A stretch of 64,000 nt of DNA from Ligustrum vulgare (GCA_963555705.1 OY743171.1:26220852-26284851), one strand, 5' to 3'; positions 46,401 to 59,843 are shown, counted from the first letter of the stretch. A program made the numbers and translations. Notes: generated by a model not told the origin, from the sequence alone.

Positions 46401-47539
46401 AGATCCTCTCAAACGCGACACTACATACAACACCTTTTGTATTATTAAGTCCTTGAGAAGTACTAATAATACAATAGTTATGAGGAGAAATGTAGACTTA
46501 CAGTCTTTAGGTATAGAGATATCATCCTTTAGTCCGGGAAGGGATGAAGGAAATATTCAGTCTAATTGTTAATTAACTCATAGTAGTGGTGTGGTCAATT
46601 TGAAGAGAGACCACTAACTATACAACCGAGAACAAATACATAAGTGCTTGTGAAGCAATCTCGATCGTTAAGTTCATTAGTGAACTATAACTGTTCCTAG
46701 CATTGTAGCTCCAGTAATGAGTACTGTGACGACAATGGAGCCATCGCGCAAGCGAGGGAACTGAGTCTCATTGATGATCTGAGTATGTATTTAGGGGCTA
46801 CTATCTTATTCGAAGATTGCAGAAAAATAGAATCACGCCCACTAACCTTGCAAATGTTGAATATGTGAAGAGTCACATATCTAACATCCACCTGTAAATC
46901 CACTATCCCAACGGGAGTGTGATTGTTATATAAACTCGTTATGTATAAGATACATGAGTTATTGGATCTAGTGGGAGTATGTTAGTGTTATGCTCTAAAT
47001 CCAATCATTGAAATAGCATAACACATATATTATCATTGTTTAAATGAGGGCAGATCTATTATTATATTGAGTTTAACTCATTATTTAGATAATAGAGTCC
47101 GTAGAATAAGTTTAAGTAACTCACAAGGTGTTGTGACTGTGAGATACAAGTCATTAATATCTTATTCTAAAATTTTCCCTAGTCGAAGTAATAACAAGAT
47201 ACGGATATTGTTGTTGCAGTTAGACTAGCATGTGTTGCCTTTCTTTCTTATGAAGAAAGTAGATTATCTCACAAGCTAGAATGTAGATGGACATTCAAAT
47301 GAACATGTGGATGCATTGTTAGATGAACAAAGTATTGGATGACCCGCCTAGAGATTCCACATGGATAACTATCCAAGCGTCAGTGGTGAATCTCTAATGC
47401 ACGGTTGTGGATTTGGTCCTTTGACTTGAGGACTTCATAGAATCTTATATGAGGATTACTATGCTTTGGCGAGCGTTGATGTTGGCTCTTGAGAGGGAGT
47501 CATCAGGATGAAGCCGTACGAGTATAGTAAGAGTCATAT
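46401..47539 (+). other. Copia RNase H relic and 3' region, left of the gypsy insertion
   Basis: Scattered weak similarity to a Copia RNase H (for example ATILFEDCRKIESRP-like codons near 46800-46850). At about 46973 a purine tract GTGGGAGTA is followed by TGTTAGTG, which looks like a polypurine tract plus LTR start, but no partner LTR was found. The 3' region continues at 59352-59843 after the gypsy element. Confidence 0.4.
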
Positions 47540-50500
47540 TGTAATACCACCTTTCATTTTTACGTATTTCTTGAAATTTACGCAATTATTCTGTTTATGT
47601 TATTGTGAATTATTTAATTGATAATATTCTTGTTTAAAGTTCGAATTATTTTGCAGTGGAAGGACTTGGGCGCCGCCTCGATCGATGTGCCAATTAAAAA
47701 GTTTATAAAATTTTTTTGAACTCTATGTATAATTAATTATTTTATTTTTTAAGCTTCTTAAATTCTATTTGTCATTGAGTAGTAAGTTGTTTAAATTTCA
47801 TTAAATTGAGATTGGGTAAAGGTTTAGGGCTAATTGAAATTTTATTGGGAGTTGTGGACTTAAATTTCTAAATTAGAGAGAATTGAGGGGTCAAGTTGCA
47901 AATTCCAAAAGATTATATCTAAACCTAACCTAACCTAAAGCCTCAAACTCTCATATCTCTCTCACTCACGACATCTCCCTCACGCTCGCTGCTCTCGGTC
48001 TCCGCCCCTCACTCCCTCACCGTTCGATCTCTCGCTCTCTCTCACTGTCTCGCCTCTATCTCTCACCCGAGCTTCTCAATTCGACGCCACCCACACCGTC
48101 GACAACCCCAACGATGCTGACACCTCCACCTGGTAACATTCGCCTTTTCCCCCTCACGCTCACTGTCACACGCACCCACACACACGAACCTGCACACGGT
48201 TTACACACGCTCACACAGTTATGTATATATTGATCTGTGGGTATGTATATATATAGGTATGTGTATGTATATTACCTGAATACCCATTTATTTCAGATTT
48301 CGAAATTATAAAGATTTAATTGAGTTAATTGATTTTCCTATCAGTTTAAGATAAATTCGAGAATTTTATATTTGTTAACTGTTAGAATTGTTGATTTCGT
48401 TGTTTTGGTTAAGTTTGAATTATGAAGACAATTTTTCAGATTTCGAAAATGGAATCATTAATTTGGTTAAATGATATATTTTTAGTTTAATTCTTATGTA
48501 ATAACCGTAAATTCAGATTTGGGGCAATGTGTATATATGTATATTCCCAATTTTATAATAAAATTTAGATTTGAAGAAAGATTTTATTTAAATGTATGCA
48601 TTTTCAGATTTTGGAATTTAAAGGATTCAATTAGCTCTATTGTCTAGTGTGAACGTGAGTTATAATTGAAATGTTTAGATTTGGGGAAAATTTCAAGAAT
48701 GAGTAGAGTTGTTATTTGATCATTTTGTTAATTTTGGTTTAAGTAAAATATATTTACTTGATGTTAAAATTAATGGGTAAGAAGATTTTCTAATTCGCAA
48801 TGAAAATTTGGATTTTTTTTGTTTAGAATATGGCATGCTAGGGTTTGACATAACTTTAAACCTCGTTTGAATAAAATTGTGGATCACGTTGAAGTTTTAA
48901 CCTCAGTCAGGATTTTGGTTTACTATTGAAAAGTATTGTGATTATGTGTATACTAAATTAGAATTTCAAGTAATGAGGTGGTTTTTAATTCAATTTTAGT
49001 GTATATGTTTGACTTATAGTTACAATTTTCAGACTTTCGAAATTTATGAAATTTGTAGTTTAGTTAACTGTTCGAGTAAAGTTTGAACAAATGGTGATTT
49101 TCAAATTTATGAATAGTTAGAATGCAAATTGGATTTGTCTTCGTGAAATTCAATTTTTGATGAATGTTCTATAGCTTTGACCTTTGTATAAATTGATAAG
49201 TTAGATTTCAATTATTGCTATTGAAGTTAATCTCTTATTCTGAATGTAGTATGATTTGTATTTGAGATGGCTTAAGATTCCATTTGGTTTGAATTGTAAA
49301 TCACCTGAGAGGCTCAACCTCATTTAGGAGTTTCAAATGTAATTTTTGAACTAAAATTTTATTTCATTAAATGAATGGATACAACTAGGATTTTGGTACA
49401 TTGACGACGCTGGCAGCCGAGACTCCTCCACTTACAAATTCAGAAACGGTAAATACTAAGGACTGCAAGTAAGTAAACTTCCCCTATTTTCATGAAAGTG
49501 GAAAGTTAATGTGAAATTAATGTGCGTAAGTGATTTCGTGTTAATTACTTAATGTTGATGTATTCGAATTGTGATATGCAAGTATGTGTGTTTAAGGAAA
49601 TGTTCAAGCATGCACATTATCATGTCATTGCATCATTAAGCATGCATTGGCATCGAATTGGTAAAGTCAAATGTTTTAACGAAAGGAATGTGTCAAAGTG
49701 CAATTTTTGTCAAAAATTATGTATCCCAAGTTTTTGAAAGAATGGGTGTACTTCTATGTCATGAAAGATGCGAGTGGGAAATGGGCCGCGGGGGACCGGC
49801 GTACCCGAATGCAATGAGCCGATTTGCGGTGGAATGAAGTGAATGAGCCACTTTGCGGTGGAATGAAATGAATGAGCCGTTTTGCGGTGGAATGAAAGGA
49901 ATGAGCCGCTTTGCGGTGGAAATGTGAAAGTTAATATGGTTCCAAATAAGAATTGCCCACTGTTATCTGATTGACTAGAAGTTACATCAAGTGAGCTCAC
50001 GATGGAAATGAAGTGAAAGTTTTGAAATGTTAAGTGAAAGTTCGAAATGTTGAAAGTTTTGAAAGGTTAAAGTGAATGGGGATACATATTTCAAAGTTTA
50101 AAGCATTCATGTCATAAGCATGCATTCATGCATAAAGTTCACTTACTGAGCTTTAGCTCACCCCAATCCCTCCCCAACATTTCAGGTGATGAAAGTTAGG
50201 TGATCCGAGGAGAGCACTCGGCAGCTGACTCAGGCTATACCCACTTCAACCCTTTTAAAATAAAAGTTAAATTAGAATTTATTTCAATTTCTCATTATTT
50301 ATTCTTTAATTCATGTATTATTGAGGTTAAATTACCTCTTATTTCATTTGCTAAAGTTTATTTACTTGGAATTATATTGTTGAGGAGTTTGAGATTTATT
50401 GCAATGGTTTGGATGATGTTTGGGATTGAATGAGTTGAGATGTGTACTTTAAAATGATTTTGATGTCCCTCTACAGGTTGGCTATGTCCAATTTACAGAG

Positions 50501-50636
50501 GAGACTCTGTCGAAATTTCTGTAAAATTTCATAATAGAAAATGAAAATGTTGAGGTTTTAAATGATTTATTTCTGCAATAAAAGAAAAAGGGAAGTTAAC
50601 ACCTAGGTTTAATATTCTTGAACTTTGGGTGTTACA
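47540..50636 (+). repeat. 5' LTR of the gypsy element (3097 bp)
   Basis: Starts TGTAATACCACC and ends GGGTGTTACA. Contains a CT-rich block (47950-48180) that encodes nothing recognisable, and a four-unit 29-bp minisatellite at 49814-49929. Short frames inside it are duplicated exactly in the 3' LTR and are not genes. Confidence 0.93.
49814..49929. repeat. 29-bp minisatellite, four units, with hairpin core CCGCTTTGCGG
   Basis: Units start ATGAGCC and share TTTGCGGTGGAATGAA. Cores read CCGATTTGCGG, CCACTTTGCGG, CCGTTTTGCGG and CCGCTTTGCGG; only the last keeps both arms of the 4-bp hairpin. The same array is at 58524-58639 in the 3' LTR. Confidence 0.88.
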
Positions 50637-50640
50637 TTTT

Positions 50641-50652
50641 TGGTATCAGAGC
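50641..50652 (+). promoter_or_regulatory. Primer binding site of the gypsy element
   Basis: TGGTATCAGAGC, initiator Met-tRNA type, 4 bp after the 5' LTR. Confidence 0.9.
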
Positions 50653-52855
50653 TAAGAGTTTTAAAAGCGATTCTGTAGACTTTTAAAATTTATTTGAAAA
50701 TAGTTCGGGTACTGAGTCACGCCTCAAGTGCTTCTCCCTCGATCATCTGGTAAGTTAAATTTCTGTTCAAGTTAGTAAATGCGTGGTAATATTTCCAGTA
50801 TTGTAAATTTTTGCATGTTAATATGTAATGTTGTAAAGTTAAAGGTTAAGGATGTCGTTAATGAATATAGCGTGTATACTTTGATTTTGTAAAAGAGAAA
50901 ATGAGATGGTCATGATTATTATAAAATTGGGTAATGTTTAAGTCCCTATGTGAAAGATATGAAGTGAATGCGAATAGTGCTTTGAGTCATGGAGACTACA
51001 TCGGCAAGAATGTATATTGTATCCAAGTCGGAAGTTGAGAAGTCATCGAACTTAGTATTAAGCACTTATCGTGTTTGATATCGGGACTACCCACTCATTT
51101 GATAGTCCCACAATTATAGGAAAAAAATCGATTTACCCATCTCAGTAGATGGAGACCAAGTTTATATTGTCAACGCCATTTGAAGAAGTGTTGAACTAAA
51201 GTTATGTGTTGGGAAATGTCCCAATCATGGTGAATGGGAAGGAGTAGATGATGGATTTCATAACACTGAATACCCACAAAATTGATGTCATACTAGGAAT
51301 GGAATGATTATTGCGGTATAAGGTTTCAATCACTGGCTACGTTAAGGTGGTATTTAAACCTTCAAATGTAACCCTTTTCGCTTTGTTGAAGTAAAGGTGA
51401 AACTTTCTATTTCGATATTATCAGTGGTGAAGGCTCGTCAATTGATGAATAAGAGTTATTAAGCCTACCTGGTTGCAATAATTGAAGTGTTTAAGGTGAA
51501 TACTTCTCTCGAACAAATTTCTGTTATTCGAGAATGACTAAAGATGTTCTCAGAAGATTTTTGTGATTTACCGCCTAAAGGAGAACTTGAATTCGTCATC
51601 GATTAGGTGCGCAACTCTAGTATCCAAGGTATAATATCGGATGGCTCCTTCGTAACTTAAAAGAGCTCAAAGTGCAACTATAGAATCTCATGGACAAAGG
51701 TTTTGTTCGACCTAGTTTTTTTTTGCCATGGGGTGCTCAGGACTATACATGAAGAAGAAATATGGTTTTATGAAACTTTGCATAATTGATTTTAGACATG
51801 GCAAAACCAGTTTTATGAAGTTGTGATAAGATGTTGAGATTATGAGTTATATGATTTTATTGAGACTTCTATGAGAAAAATTATGAAATTTGAGATTTAA
51901 AGATTTGATTTTTAACTATTAGGAATTAAGGAATGGATATTGTGTTTGAGTAAGTGAATTATTCCTCTATTTTGAGAGAAATTTATAATGTTGTTTGGTC
52001 TTGCAACTAAGAAATTTTGGGATTATGATTTGTGTCATATATTTATAAGTATGACTAATGGGTGGTCATTTGAGCCAATTAATGTATAGAAGGAAGTGAG
52101 ATATTGATATTGGAAACTATGATTTGAAATTGTTATGTTGAGGAATTAAGAATTGATTTTCTGGGATATCAAGGTATACATGAAGTTATGTGATGACTTG
52201 ATGCGTATATTGGGAAATGTCAAGTCATATTTTGAAAAGATGAGTGAAGACAAATGTTATGGCATTATTGGAAAGAATTTTAATTATTCTTAGGAACTTA
52301 TTGATTATTAGTGAGAAATTATCACTTATATTGGAAAATATTATAAATTATGATGGTAAGTGATAATACTGTTGATTTATTTTGGAAGTTGATTGGTAGA
52401 TGATGTGTTAAAGGTTTGGTTATTTACATGCAATATGATTATTTGGGAAAGTCAGTTATCATTATTGGGAGATATTGAAAGTATTTTTTAGTGAGATGCC
52501 TTAAAGGAGTAACCATTTATTCGAAATGAGAATTTGGGGACATATGATTGAAGGTTTGGGATTATGTGAGATAATGATGATTGTCATAAGGTCATTTGAA
52601 TATAAAAGGTACAAGAGATAATTATAAGGAATAATGCGATTGCTCTTATGGTGAGAACTGAAGGTGACGATGTATTGAGATTATGAAATAAGTTGACTTT
52701 CCATGAATAAGTTATGCTACATTTGGTTTTAAGTGGAATTTGAATAAAGATGAATCTCACTCATGGAAACTAAATCAGGTTTCATCGTAATTTGAATGAT
52801 TCACTGATGTACGTTAAGTTTTCATTGATGATACTAAAATATCATATGAGAGATT
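50653..52855 (+). pseudogene. Gypsy protease and reverse transcriptase relics
   Basis: A protease relic near 51240-51310 shows NTHKIDVILGME, close to the DVILGMDWL-type end of gypsy protease. Next, PPKGELEFVID near 51570-51605, then an ELKVQL-like phrase near 51660 and DKGFVRP-like codons near 51695, the start of gypsy reverse transcriptase, all separated by stops. From about 51780 to 52855 I see only AT-rich sequence with no recognisable catalytic motif. No gag with a zinc knuckle was found. Confidence 0.6.
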
Positions 52856-54606
52856 TGTTGACCTATGGTTAACTTAGCCTTATTGTTTTGATCATAACAA
52901 ACAAGAATATATTGTGTTATTAACTAGTGTGCTTCAAGTGTTTCATGTAATGATAAATATTCAAAGCACTCTATGTTCAAATCGTCTCTCAAAGATATAA
53001 ATCAAAACTATGTGATCAAGCACATGAGACGCAAAGAAGATCATGAAAGAATTGAAGATATTCAAAGATCAAAATTGAAGTTGAGAAGCATGACATGAAG
53101 ATCAAGAATTCAAGCATAGAAGATTAGAGTTCAAGTTCAAGAGTTGATTTAACCTATGTAAAGGTATAACACTCTCAATCTTTAGCGATGAAATTCAACG
53201 AGCTCGAAAATGATTTTTATGCATCAAGAAACTTACATGAAAATTCGTCACTTGCATAAAAATGATTTTTCAAATCATAACATGAAATTGTTTTTGGAAA
53301 AATAAACTTTTTGATATAAAAATAAAAACTCAAATTTTTCCATTTTCGGTCGACCGAAAATGTATTTGATCGACCGAAACTCTGGTCGACCGAAACATCT
53401 GCTCAACCGAAAGTTCAACGGCTAAAATGTAACGGCTAAATTTTTTAAACTTTCGGTCGACCGAAAGTGTGAACCTGTCGACCGAAACTGGCTGCAGCTC
53501 AAATTCTTGATCTATAAATAGCCATCTCATTTACATTCAATTAAAAACAACATAGAAAAGATTTTATACAAACTTTCTTGTGAGAATTCATTGTTCTTAC
53601 TTGGTTTATATTCATCTATTTTTATTATAAAACTTTGATTGATCTAAACTTTGTTTTATCAAATTCATCAAAGTTTTTGGAAGAAAGTTTTGTGAAGATT
53701 CTTGGTTTTATATTGTTTAAACTTCTTCAACATCTTCACACTATATTGGAATTGAAGTGTAAGTCTCTCTTTGTTCTAAAATTGTTTTAATCTTTTAAAA
53801 GAGAGAAATTCCAATTAAGGAACTTTGATTATTTGTGCTTCATCTTTCATTATCATTTGATTCATCAAAGTTCCATTGCCTAAACACTTTGAGCTTAACT
53901 CATTGTTAATTATTCAAGTGTGGCATCTCTTGGTACTTAATTTGATTCAATATTTTAACAAGAGATCATTTGAAAAACTTTGTTTGATTGCATTGAACTT
54001 TTCATTATCATTTCCATCAAAGTTTTTCTCTAACACTTGAGCTTAATTCATTCCTATCTATTGAAGTGTTAGCCTAACTCTCTCAGTACTTAATTTGAGT
54101 ATATCATTTGTCAAGAGAGTTATTTCAATTGTAAATTCAATTCATTATATCTTGTCGTTTCGAGAGCCTTGTGAAAACTTGATTGTAAAGGATAGGTGCT
54201 CCTTGTTGTAAAGTCACCTAAGGATTCGATACTCCTTGTTGTAAGTTATCAATAAAGTGGATTTGTCCTTGCTCGTGACGGAGAGCTCGGTAACGGGGGA
54301 CGTAGATCACGTTGGTTAATTGAACCTCCATAAATCACGTTTGCATTCTCTTATCCCTTTTACTTACTTACATTACACTTATTCTATTCTATCAATTTAT
54401 GTTGTGCAACACTATATCTAAGTTCTATACTTGCTTTATCAATTAAGTTTACACATATATATAGCACATTACATTGATAGTTAAGTTACTTACAACACTA
54501 AGTGCTCATACTTGTTCTCATTTATTTTAAAGTTTGAGATTATTTATCGAAAAAGTTTTATAAACCAATTCACCCCCCTCTTGGTTAGTTTACTCTTGGG
54601 CTAACA
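52856..54606 (+). mobile_element. Solo LTR of the Sirevirus-like family (1751 bp), nested in the gypsy element
   Basis: Starts TGTTGACCTATGG and ends GGGCTAACA, clearly related to the LTRs at 20993 and 24679. Flanks AGATT (52851-52855) and AGAGT (54607-54611) are an imperfect 5-bp duplication. TATA box TATAAATAG at 53513-53521. At 53347-53482 it has five or six GTCGACCGAAA-type palindromic sites, where the other copies have GGTCGACCGCA. No internal region remains. Confidence 0.85.
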
Positions 54607-56249
54607 AGAGTTTTGGATGAAATTGATGAAAGAAACTTTATCAGGTCCTAGATTTGTACAAGTATTGCAGAAGTAATGCATCTGATTGGAGGAAAGTTTA
54701 TGATAGTACATACCATGAAATTGTGGAGATTATTATTGATGGTATCTTGATTCAAAAATAAGAAATGAAATTTTAGGCGATTGTCCTTGTGGATAGGATT
54801 TGGGGAAAATGAGAATAAGACTTCACAATGATTATTTATTATGGAGTAGTGTGCAGAAAGAGTGACAATGGTAGAATCCAAGATTTATTGAGTTTGAGAG
54901 ATTGATATAAAATCTTAGTGAGTATATTAACGTAAAAGGTTCGTGTGAAGGATATGATGGTTATTATGTTGTAATCTTAGAGAGATTGATATGATTATTT
55001 GAGGTCAGTTGTGTAACTTTTACTTATAATGGGATTGTATCTTTGGGTTAAGTAAACTTGATGAGGAATTCTATATGAATCACAAAAGTTTTATTCATTG
55101 GTGATAGGTCAATGATTTATTTATAAAATACTTGGTTAGAGTATTGTTGTTATGATGATTTTTGAAAGAATGAATTCTTAAATTAGTAACTTGGCTTTAG
55201 TTTTAAGATGAGTGTATGATGCTGAATACTTGATTACAATATGTAAGTATGGGTTACAGGATTTAAGTTGATCCTCTGATTTTAAAAGAAATGTCAGCAT
55301 GTCCAGACAGGATTTCGTTTGTAAATCTTTCCAGAAAGATTATGTCAAAGTTTTAGTATTTCTACTGTATATTTTGGTATGGACGTCAAGTCTCACTAAT
55401 TGTGGATTATAAAGTCTTATTTTGGTCAATTTTCTTGATTTTAGTTTTAAGAATGTGATCAATCAATATATATATTAAGGTTGAGACGTTAGAATAGACT
55501 CTATGAAAGGCTGAAAATAGAAAGTTAGTGAATGGATTCATAAGTGGGATAATGTCGGTTAATGGCCTCCTACAACAATAGCTATCAAACTTCGATCCGT
55601 ATTGAGTACTATACGATAGGAAGTGTAGATCGTCAGTTCATTAGGATGAAGTTGGAGAAAGAAAGTTATTGGGTCCAGAAATAGTACAACAAACATCAAA
55701 AGTTGTTGAAATGATTTGTCAGGGGATGAAAAATGCACAAAGTAGACAGAAAAGCTATGTGGACAAAAGAATGAAATATTTGGAATTCGCCGCAGGCTTA
55801 ATGATTCTTTTGAAGGTAGCTCCAATGAAGTGAATTATGAGGTTCGGGAAGAAAAGAAGGTTGAACCTTTTTGTTGGCCCTTTGAGAGGCTAGAAATGAT
55901 GAGTGGCCCAATATATCTAATTGCATTGCTACCAAAACCATCTGGGATACAAAAGGTATTTTATGTATTATTGCTGAGGAAGTATTATCCAGACTCATCT
56001 TATAATCTCAGCTATGAGTAATTAGATCTTCGTGAGAAATTAATATATAAATAGTCACATGCGAGAACCTTGGAAAAGGAAAATAGGGAACTTAGAAGAA
56101 AGAAGATTACGTTAGTTAAGGTTCTTTGGAGAAATCATGTAGCAGAAGAGGCTACTTGGAAACGTGAGGACGAAATGCGTACTAAGTATCCACAAATTTT
56201 GGTAAATTTTAATTTCGAGGACGAAATTTTCTTTTAGGGGATAAGGAAT
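54607..56249 (+). pseudogene. Gypsy integrase C-terminal relic and purine tract
   Basis: From about 55680 to 56220 the frame fragments include a QKSYVDKRMK-like block, a GPFERLE segment (GPY/F motif) near 55880 and LVKVLWRNHVAEEATWKRED near 56110-56170, the usual C-terminus of gypsy integrase. Stops break it. The upstream part (54607-55600) has no recognised motif. TTTTAGGGGATAAGGAAT before 56250 is the polypurine tract. Confidence 0.68.
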
Positions 56250-59200
56250 TGTAATACCACCTTTCATTTTTACGTATTTCCTGAAATTTACGCAATTATT
56301 CTGTTTATGTTATTGTGAATTATTTAATTGATAATATTATTGTTTAAAGTTCGAATTATTTTGCAGTGGAAGGACTTGGGCGCCGCCTCGATCGATGTGC
56401 CAATTAAAAAGTTTATAAAATTTTTTTGAACTCTATGTATAATTAATTATTTTATTTTTTAAGCTTCTTAAATTCTATTTGTCATTGAGTAGTAAGTTGT
56501 TTAAATTTCATTAAATTGAGATCGGGTAAAGGTTTAGGGCTAATTGAAATTTTATTGGGAGTTGTGGACTTAAATTTCTAAATTAGAGAGAATTGAGGGG
56601 CCAAGTTGCAAATTCCAAAAGATTATATCTAAACCTAACCTAACCTAAAGCCTCAAACTCTCATATCTCTCTCACTCACGACATCTCCCTCACGCTCGCT
56701 GCTCTCGGTCTCCGCCCCTCACTCCCTCACCGTTCGATCTCTCGCTCTCTCTCACTGTCTCGCCTCTATCTCTCACCCGAGCTTCTCAATTCGACGCCAC
56801 CCACACCGTCGACAACCCCAACGATGCTGACACCTCCACCTGGTAACATTCGCCTTTTCCCCCTCACGCTCACTGTCACACGCACCCACACACACGAACC
56901 TGCACACGGTTTACACACGCTCACACAGTTATGTATATATTGATCTGTGGGTATGTATATATATAGGTATGTGTATGTATATTACCTGAATACCCATTTA
57001 TTTCAGATTTCGAAATTATAAATATTTAATTGAGTTAATTGATTTTCCTATCAGTTTAAGATAAATTCGAGAATTTTATATTTGTTAACTGTTAGAATTG
57101 TTGATTTCGTTGTTTTGGTTAAGTTTGAATTATGAAGACAATTTTTCAGATTTCGAAAATGGAATCATTAATTTGGTTAACTGATATATTTTTAGTTTAA
57201 TTCTTATGTAATAACCGAAAATTCAGATTTGGGGCAATGTGTATATATGTATATTCCCAATTTTATAATAAAATTTAGATTTGAAGAAAGATTTTATTTA
57301 AATGTATGCATTTTCAGATTTTGGAATTTAAAGGATTCAATTAGCTCTATTGTCTAGTGTGAACGTGAGTTATAATTGAAATGTTTAGATTTGGGGAAAA
57401 TTTCAAGAATGAGTAGAGTTGTTATTTGATCATTTTGTTAATTTTGGTTTAAGTAAAATATATTTACTTGATGTTAAAATTAATGGGTAAGAAGATTTTC
57501 TAATTCGCAATGAAAATTTGGATTTTTTTTGTTTAGAATATGGCATGCTAGGGTTTGACATAACTTTAAACCTCGTTTGAATAAAATTGTGGATCACGTT
57601 GAAGTTTTAACCTCAGTCAGGATTTTGGTTTACTATTGAAAAGTATTGTGATTATGTGTATACTAAATTAGAATTTCAAGTAATGAGGTGGTTTTTAATT
57701 CAATTTTAGTGTATATGTTTGACTTATAGTTACAATTTTCAGACTTTCGAAATTTATGAAATTTGTAGTTTAGTTAACTGTTCGAGTAAAGTTTGAACAA
57801 ATGGTGATTTTCAAATTTATGAATAGTTAGAATGCAAATTGGATTTGTCTTCGTGAAATTCAATTTTTGATGAATGTTCTATAGCTTTGACCTTTGTATA
57901 AATTGATAAGTTAGATTTCAATTATTGCTATTGAAGTTAATCTCTTATTCTGAATGTAGTATGATTTGTATTTGAGATGGCTTAAGATTCCATTTGGTTT
58001 GAATTGTAAATCACCTGAGAGGCTCAACCTCATTTAGGAGTTTCAAATGTAATTTTTGAACTAAAATTTTATTTCATTAAATGAATGGATACAACTAGGA
58101 TTTTGGTACATTGACGACGCTGGCAGCCGAGACTCCTCCACTTACAAATTCAGAAACGGTAAATACTAAGGACTGCAAGTAAGTAAACTTCCCCTATTTT
58201 CATGAAAGTGGAAAGTTAATGTGAAATTAATGTGCGTAAGTGATTTCGTGTTAATTACTTAATGTTGATGTATTCGAATTGTGATATGCAAGTATGTGTG
58301 TTTAAGGAAATGTTCAAGCATGCACATTATCATGTCATTGCATCATTAAGCATGCATTGGCATCGAATTGGTAAAGTCAAATGTTTTAACGAAAGGAATG
58401 TGTCAAAGTGCAATTTTTGTCAAAAATTATGTATCCCAAGTTTTTGAAAGAATGGGTGTACTTCTATGTCATGAAAGATGCGAGTGGGAAATGGGCCGCG
58501 GGGGACCGGCGTACCCGAATGCAATGAGCCGATTTGCGGTGGAATGAAGTGAATGAGCCACTTTGCGGTGGAATGAAATGAATGAGCCGTTTTGCGGTGG
58601 AATGAAAGGAATGAGCCGCTTTGCGGTGGAAATGTGAAAGTTAATATGGTTCCAAATAAGAATTGCCCACTGTTATCTGATTGACTAGAAGTTACATCAA
58701 GTGAGCTCACGATGGAAATGAAGTGAAAGTTTTGAAATGTTAAGTGAAAGTTCGAAATGTTGAAAGTTTTGAAAGGTTAAAGTGAATGGGGATACATATT
58801 TCAAAGTTTAAAGCATTCATGTCATAAGCATGCATTCATGCATAAAGTTCACTTACTGAGCTTTAGCTCACCCCAATCCCTCCCCAACATTTCAGGTGAT
58901 GAAAGTTAGGTGATCCGAGGAGAGCACTCGGCAGCTGACTCAGGCTATACCCACTTCAACCCTTTTAAAATAAAAGTTAAATTAGAATTTATTTCAATTT
59001 CTCATTATTTATTCTTTAATTCATGTATTATTGAGGTTAAATTACCTCTTATTTCATTTGCTAAAGTTTATTTACTTGGAATTATATTGTTGAGGAGTTT
59101 GAGATTTATTGCAATGGTTTGGATGATGTTTGGGATTGAATGAGTTGAGATGTGTACTTTAAAATGATTTTGATGTCCCTCTACAGGTTGGCTATGTCCA

Positions 59201-59346
59201 ATTTACAGAGGAGACTCTGTCGAAATTTCTGTAAAATTTCATAATAGAAAATGAAAATGTTGAGGTTTTAAATGATTTATTTCCGCATTAAAAGAAAAAG
59301 GGAAGTTAACACCTAGGTTTAATATTCTTGAACTTGGGGTGTTACA
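56250..59346 (+). repeat. 3' LTR of the gypsy element (3097 bp)
   Basis: Same length as the 5' LTR and nearly identical; differences seen include T/C at 56281, C/A at 56339, T/C in GAGAT(T/C)GGG and two in TTC(T/C)GCA(A/T)TA near 59285. Confidence 0.93.
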
Positions 59347-59351
59347 CATAT

Positions 59352-59843
59352 GAAGGTTGTGTATGTCATTATAACATGTATTTCACTCACTTAAGTTGAT
59401 GTAAATTCCTCGGCCGGTGTGAAGTTATGAGTTGAAAATGTGTTTTCAGTTATAACAAGATCAACTAAGATAAGAAGTGAATAAAATAATTGGTTGAAAT
59501 GAGATTGACGCTATCCATATCTCTTAACCAATTGGATTATATTGACGAAGGGATTATATTTCCATAGTAACCGCACGTGAACTGGTCTTGTCAAGCCATA
59601 TGACTTTTTCTTTCACATGGATTGTCTTGACACATTGCTAGATGTCAATCTAGGACGGCGACGTGAATTAATCGATCTAGGTGAATCGATGATGAATTAG
59701 AAATAGAGATTTAAATTCATCTTATTCCAATCATATTGGAATAATAATAACACGGCATTTGCCATCGTGAATGGAACCTAATGGGTCATACACAAAAGAC
59801 GAGAATTGAGTATTTGGAATTGGATCTTATCCAAGTGGGAGAT
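59352..59843 (+). other. 3' untranslated part of the Copia element, right of the gypsy insertion
   Basis: Continues the Copia internal region after the CATAT duplication. No coding is seen. It ends in CCAAGTGGGAGAT, the polypurine tract before the 3' LTR. Confidence 0.65.

Larger units (their letters stand above)
47540..59346 (+). mobile_element. Young Ty3/gypsy retrotransposon, 11.8 kb, with decayed pol and TSD CATAT
   Basis: Two 3097-bp LTRs (47540-50636 and 56250-59346) differ at about ten positions by eye. CATAT repeats flank it (47535-47539 and 59347-59351). Primer site TGGTATCAGAGC at 50641-50652; purine tract TTTTAGGGGATAAGG before the 3' LTR. The internal region keeps only relics of gypsy pol and holds a nested solo LTR (52856-54606). 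With such similar LTRs and a dead interior, it probably moved using proteins of a related element. It interrupts the Copia element. Confidence 0.93.

Noticed and set aside
49552..50433. Three short frames repeated exactly at 58262-59143
   Set aside because: They are duplicated because they lie in the two LTRs of the gypsy element; no protein features.
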